From contig UQXP01000067.1 of assembly GCA_900545055.1 (NCBI GenBank), positions 1-8,139 on the forward strand: a DNA stretch of 8,139 bases. The letters run 5' to 3'. Shown here one piece after another: positions 7,384-8,139 of this stretch. The stretch is from an uncultured Collinsella sp. (lineage in GTDB: Bacteria > Actinomycetota > Coriobacteriia > Coriobacteriales > Coriobacteriaceae). The position numbers and the translations under genes were made by a program. The notes under the pieces are model-generated. The model ran no database searches and was not told the DNA's origin. It saw only the letters and a list, made by a program, of their open reading frames with translations. The stretch's first letter is position 1. Each line of letters starts with the position of its first letter.

Positions 7384-7426
7384 AAAATAACGGGCCGGGC
7401 GTCCGATGCGCTTGGACGCCCGGCCC
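7384..7426 (-). terminator. Perfect 13-bp GC-rich hairpin with imperfect T-run between fdhF and hyfA (attenuator-like)
   Basis: The arms GGGCCGGGCGTCC and GGACGCCCGGCCC occupy 7392-7404 and 7414-7426 (as read on either strand), pair without a mismatch (12 of 13 pairs G-C), and enclose a 9-base loop. In the direction of transcription the stem is followed by GTTATTTTG, a T-rich but broken run. This makes it look like an intrinsic terminator of reduced strength. The downstream flank on the plus strand has no T-run, so it is oriented for the minus-strand transcript. Only 22 bases separate the stem from the hyfA ATG, too few for a separate promoter downstream of it. Partial termination, or a stable 3' end protecting fdhF mRNA, are both plausible. 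The rest of the 78-base spacer shows nothing else. Confidence 0.7.
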
Positions 7427-7447
7427 AAAAAGCCAACGAGAACGGGA

Positions 7448-8139
7448 CTACACGATTTGGTTCACGTGCGTCTCGTCGTCGAACTTGGCGGCGCCGGGCT
7501 CAACATCCTGGGGAGCGGCAGCGTCCACCAGAGCCTGCTTGAGCTCGGTGTACTGACGTTCCACCTCGCCCTCGGCCCACACCTGGTCGGCGATGGCGTC
7601 GACCTGGCAGGCAGAGAACTTGTCCTCGGGCGTGTGCGAGACCGGGTCGACCTTGTGCATGGTCAGCTCGTTGCACTTGCCGATCCACCACTGGTAGGTC
7701 ATATAGACCGTGCCCTTGTTGATACGGTCGGACACGTCCGCGCGGCTGTAAACCTGGCCGCGGCGGCTGTGGATCGAGACGATGTCGCCGTTCTTGATGC
7801 CGCGCGCCTGGGCGTCCGCGGGATTCATGCGGACAAAGCCGGGCTCGTCGGCGAGCAGCGCCAGCGTCTTGCAGTTGCCGGTCATCGAACGGCAGCTATA
7901 GTGGCCGACCTCGCGGACGGTGCAAAGGATGAGCGGGTACTCATCGTCGGGAAGCTCGGAGGGCGCCTCCCAGTCGTGCGCCATCAGGTTGGCACGGCCG
8001 TCCTTGGTTGTGAACTTGCCGCCCGCGAACATGTCGGGGGTGCCATGGTCGTTCACATCGGTGCTCTTGACAGGCCACTGTGCATAGCCGCCCTCGGGAG
8101 CCATCTTCTCGTAGGTCGCGCCCACAAAGTTGGGGCACA
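7448..8139 (-). CDS. fdhF: Formate dehydrogenase H, C-terminal part (molybdopterin oxidoreductase)
   Basis: 230 codons plus 2 bases are visible (229 residues and the stop), and the frame stays open through the window edge, so this is the last third of a protein that is about 715 residues in E. coli. The enzyme oxidises formate to CO2 at a Mo/W-bis-pterin guanine dinucleotide centre and feeds electrons to HyfA. Diagnostic parts are FVGATYEKMAPEGG at the edge, the pterin-binding C-terminal domain with CTVREVGHYSCRSMTGNC, ALLADEPGFVRMNPADA, VSIHSRRGQVYSRADVSDR and YMTYQWWIGKCNELT, all very close to E. coli FdhF as I remember it. The N-terminal [4Fe-4S] site and the active-site Sec/Cys lie outside, so selenocysteine use cannot be judged here. 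About 22 residues extend beyond the point where E. coli FdhF ends. Stop TAG, 78 bases before hyfA. Confidence 0.95.
   Translation of the reverse strand, partial: CPNFVGATYEKMAPEGGYAQWPVKSTDVNDHGTPDMFAGGKFTTKDGRANLMAHDWEAPSELPDDEYPLILCTVREVGHYSCRSMTGNCKTLALLADEPGFVRMNPADAQARGIKNGDIVSIHSRRGQVYSRADVSDRINKGTVYMTYQWWIGKCNELTMHKVDPVSHTPEDKFSACQVDAIADQVWAEGEVERQYTELKQALVDAAAPQDVEPGAAKFDDETHVNQIV

Noticed and set aside
1..8139. Search for mobile elements, tRNA or rRNA genes, CRISPR repeats, or an unknown defence or accessory system
   Set aside because: Every stretch longer than 78 bases is accounted for by fdhF-hyf genes on one strand; nothing else is visible.

Overview
The window is one GC-rich, tightly packed block read entirely from the minus strand. 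It encodes a formate hydrogenlyase (FHL) of the hydrogenase-4 (Hyf, FHL-2) type. In transcription order, from high to low coordinates, it holds: the C-terminal third of formate dehydrogenase H (fdhF, 7448 to the edge), a 78-base spacer with a perfect 13-bp GC-rich hairpin, hyfA (polyferredoxin), hyfB (large antiporter-like membrane subunit), hyfC (NuoH-like membrane anchor), hyfD (NuoL/MrpA-like), hyfE (NuoK/MrpC-like), hyfF (NuoM/NuoN-like) and the first 29 codons of the next gene, very probably hyfG, the large catalytic subunit. Subunit order and individual sequences closely follow Escherichia coli hyfABCDEFG as I remember it. The clear difference is that fdhF sits directly in front of the cluster rather than elsewhere in the genome.

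How the parts work together: FdhF oxidises formate to CO2. Electrons pass through the four [4Fe-4S] clusters of HyfA and then the HyfI/HyfG hydrogenase module (HyfG begins here; HyfI lies beyond the window) to protons, making H2. HyfC anchors this soluble arm to a membrane arm containing three antiporter-like subunits (HyfB, HyfD, HyfF) plus HyfE. All three carry the charged residues of complex I/Mrp ion channels. By family analogy the complex could pump H+ or Na+ while disproportionating formate, but pumping is an inference and has been hard to prove for FHL-2 in general.

From hyfA to hyfG, gene junctions run from an 8-base overlap to 17 bases, and Shine-Dalgarno sequences lie in or across the preceding gene's end. 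This indicates one transcript with coupled translation. No promoter is evident in the window; the main one is presumably upstream of fdhF. All seven visible stop codons are TAG, which is unusual for GC-rich DNA.

Organism: high GC, strong G/C third positions and a formate/H2 fermentation locus suit an anaerobic gut actinobacterium of class Coriobacteriia (Collinsella/Olsenella-like). This is an inference; no taxonomic marker gene is present. I see no mobile element, RNA gene, CRISPR array or unknown system. The most unusual items are the hairpin between fdhF and hyfA, the uniform TAG stops and the direct fdhF-hyf linkage.
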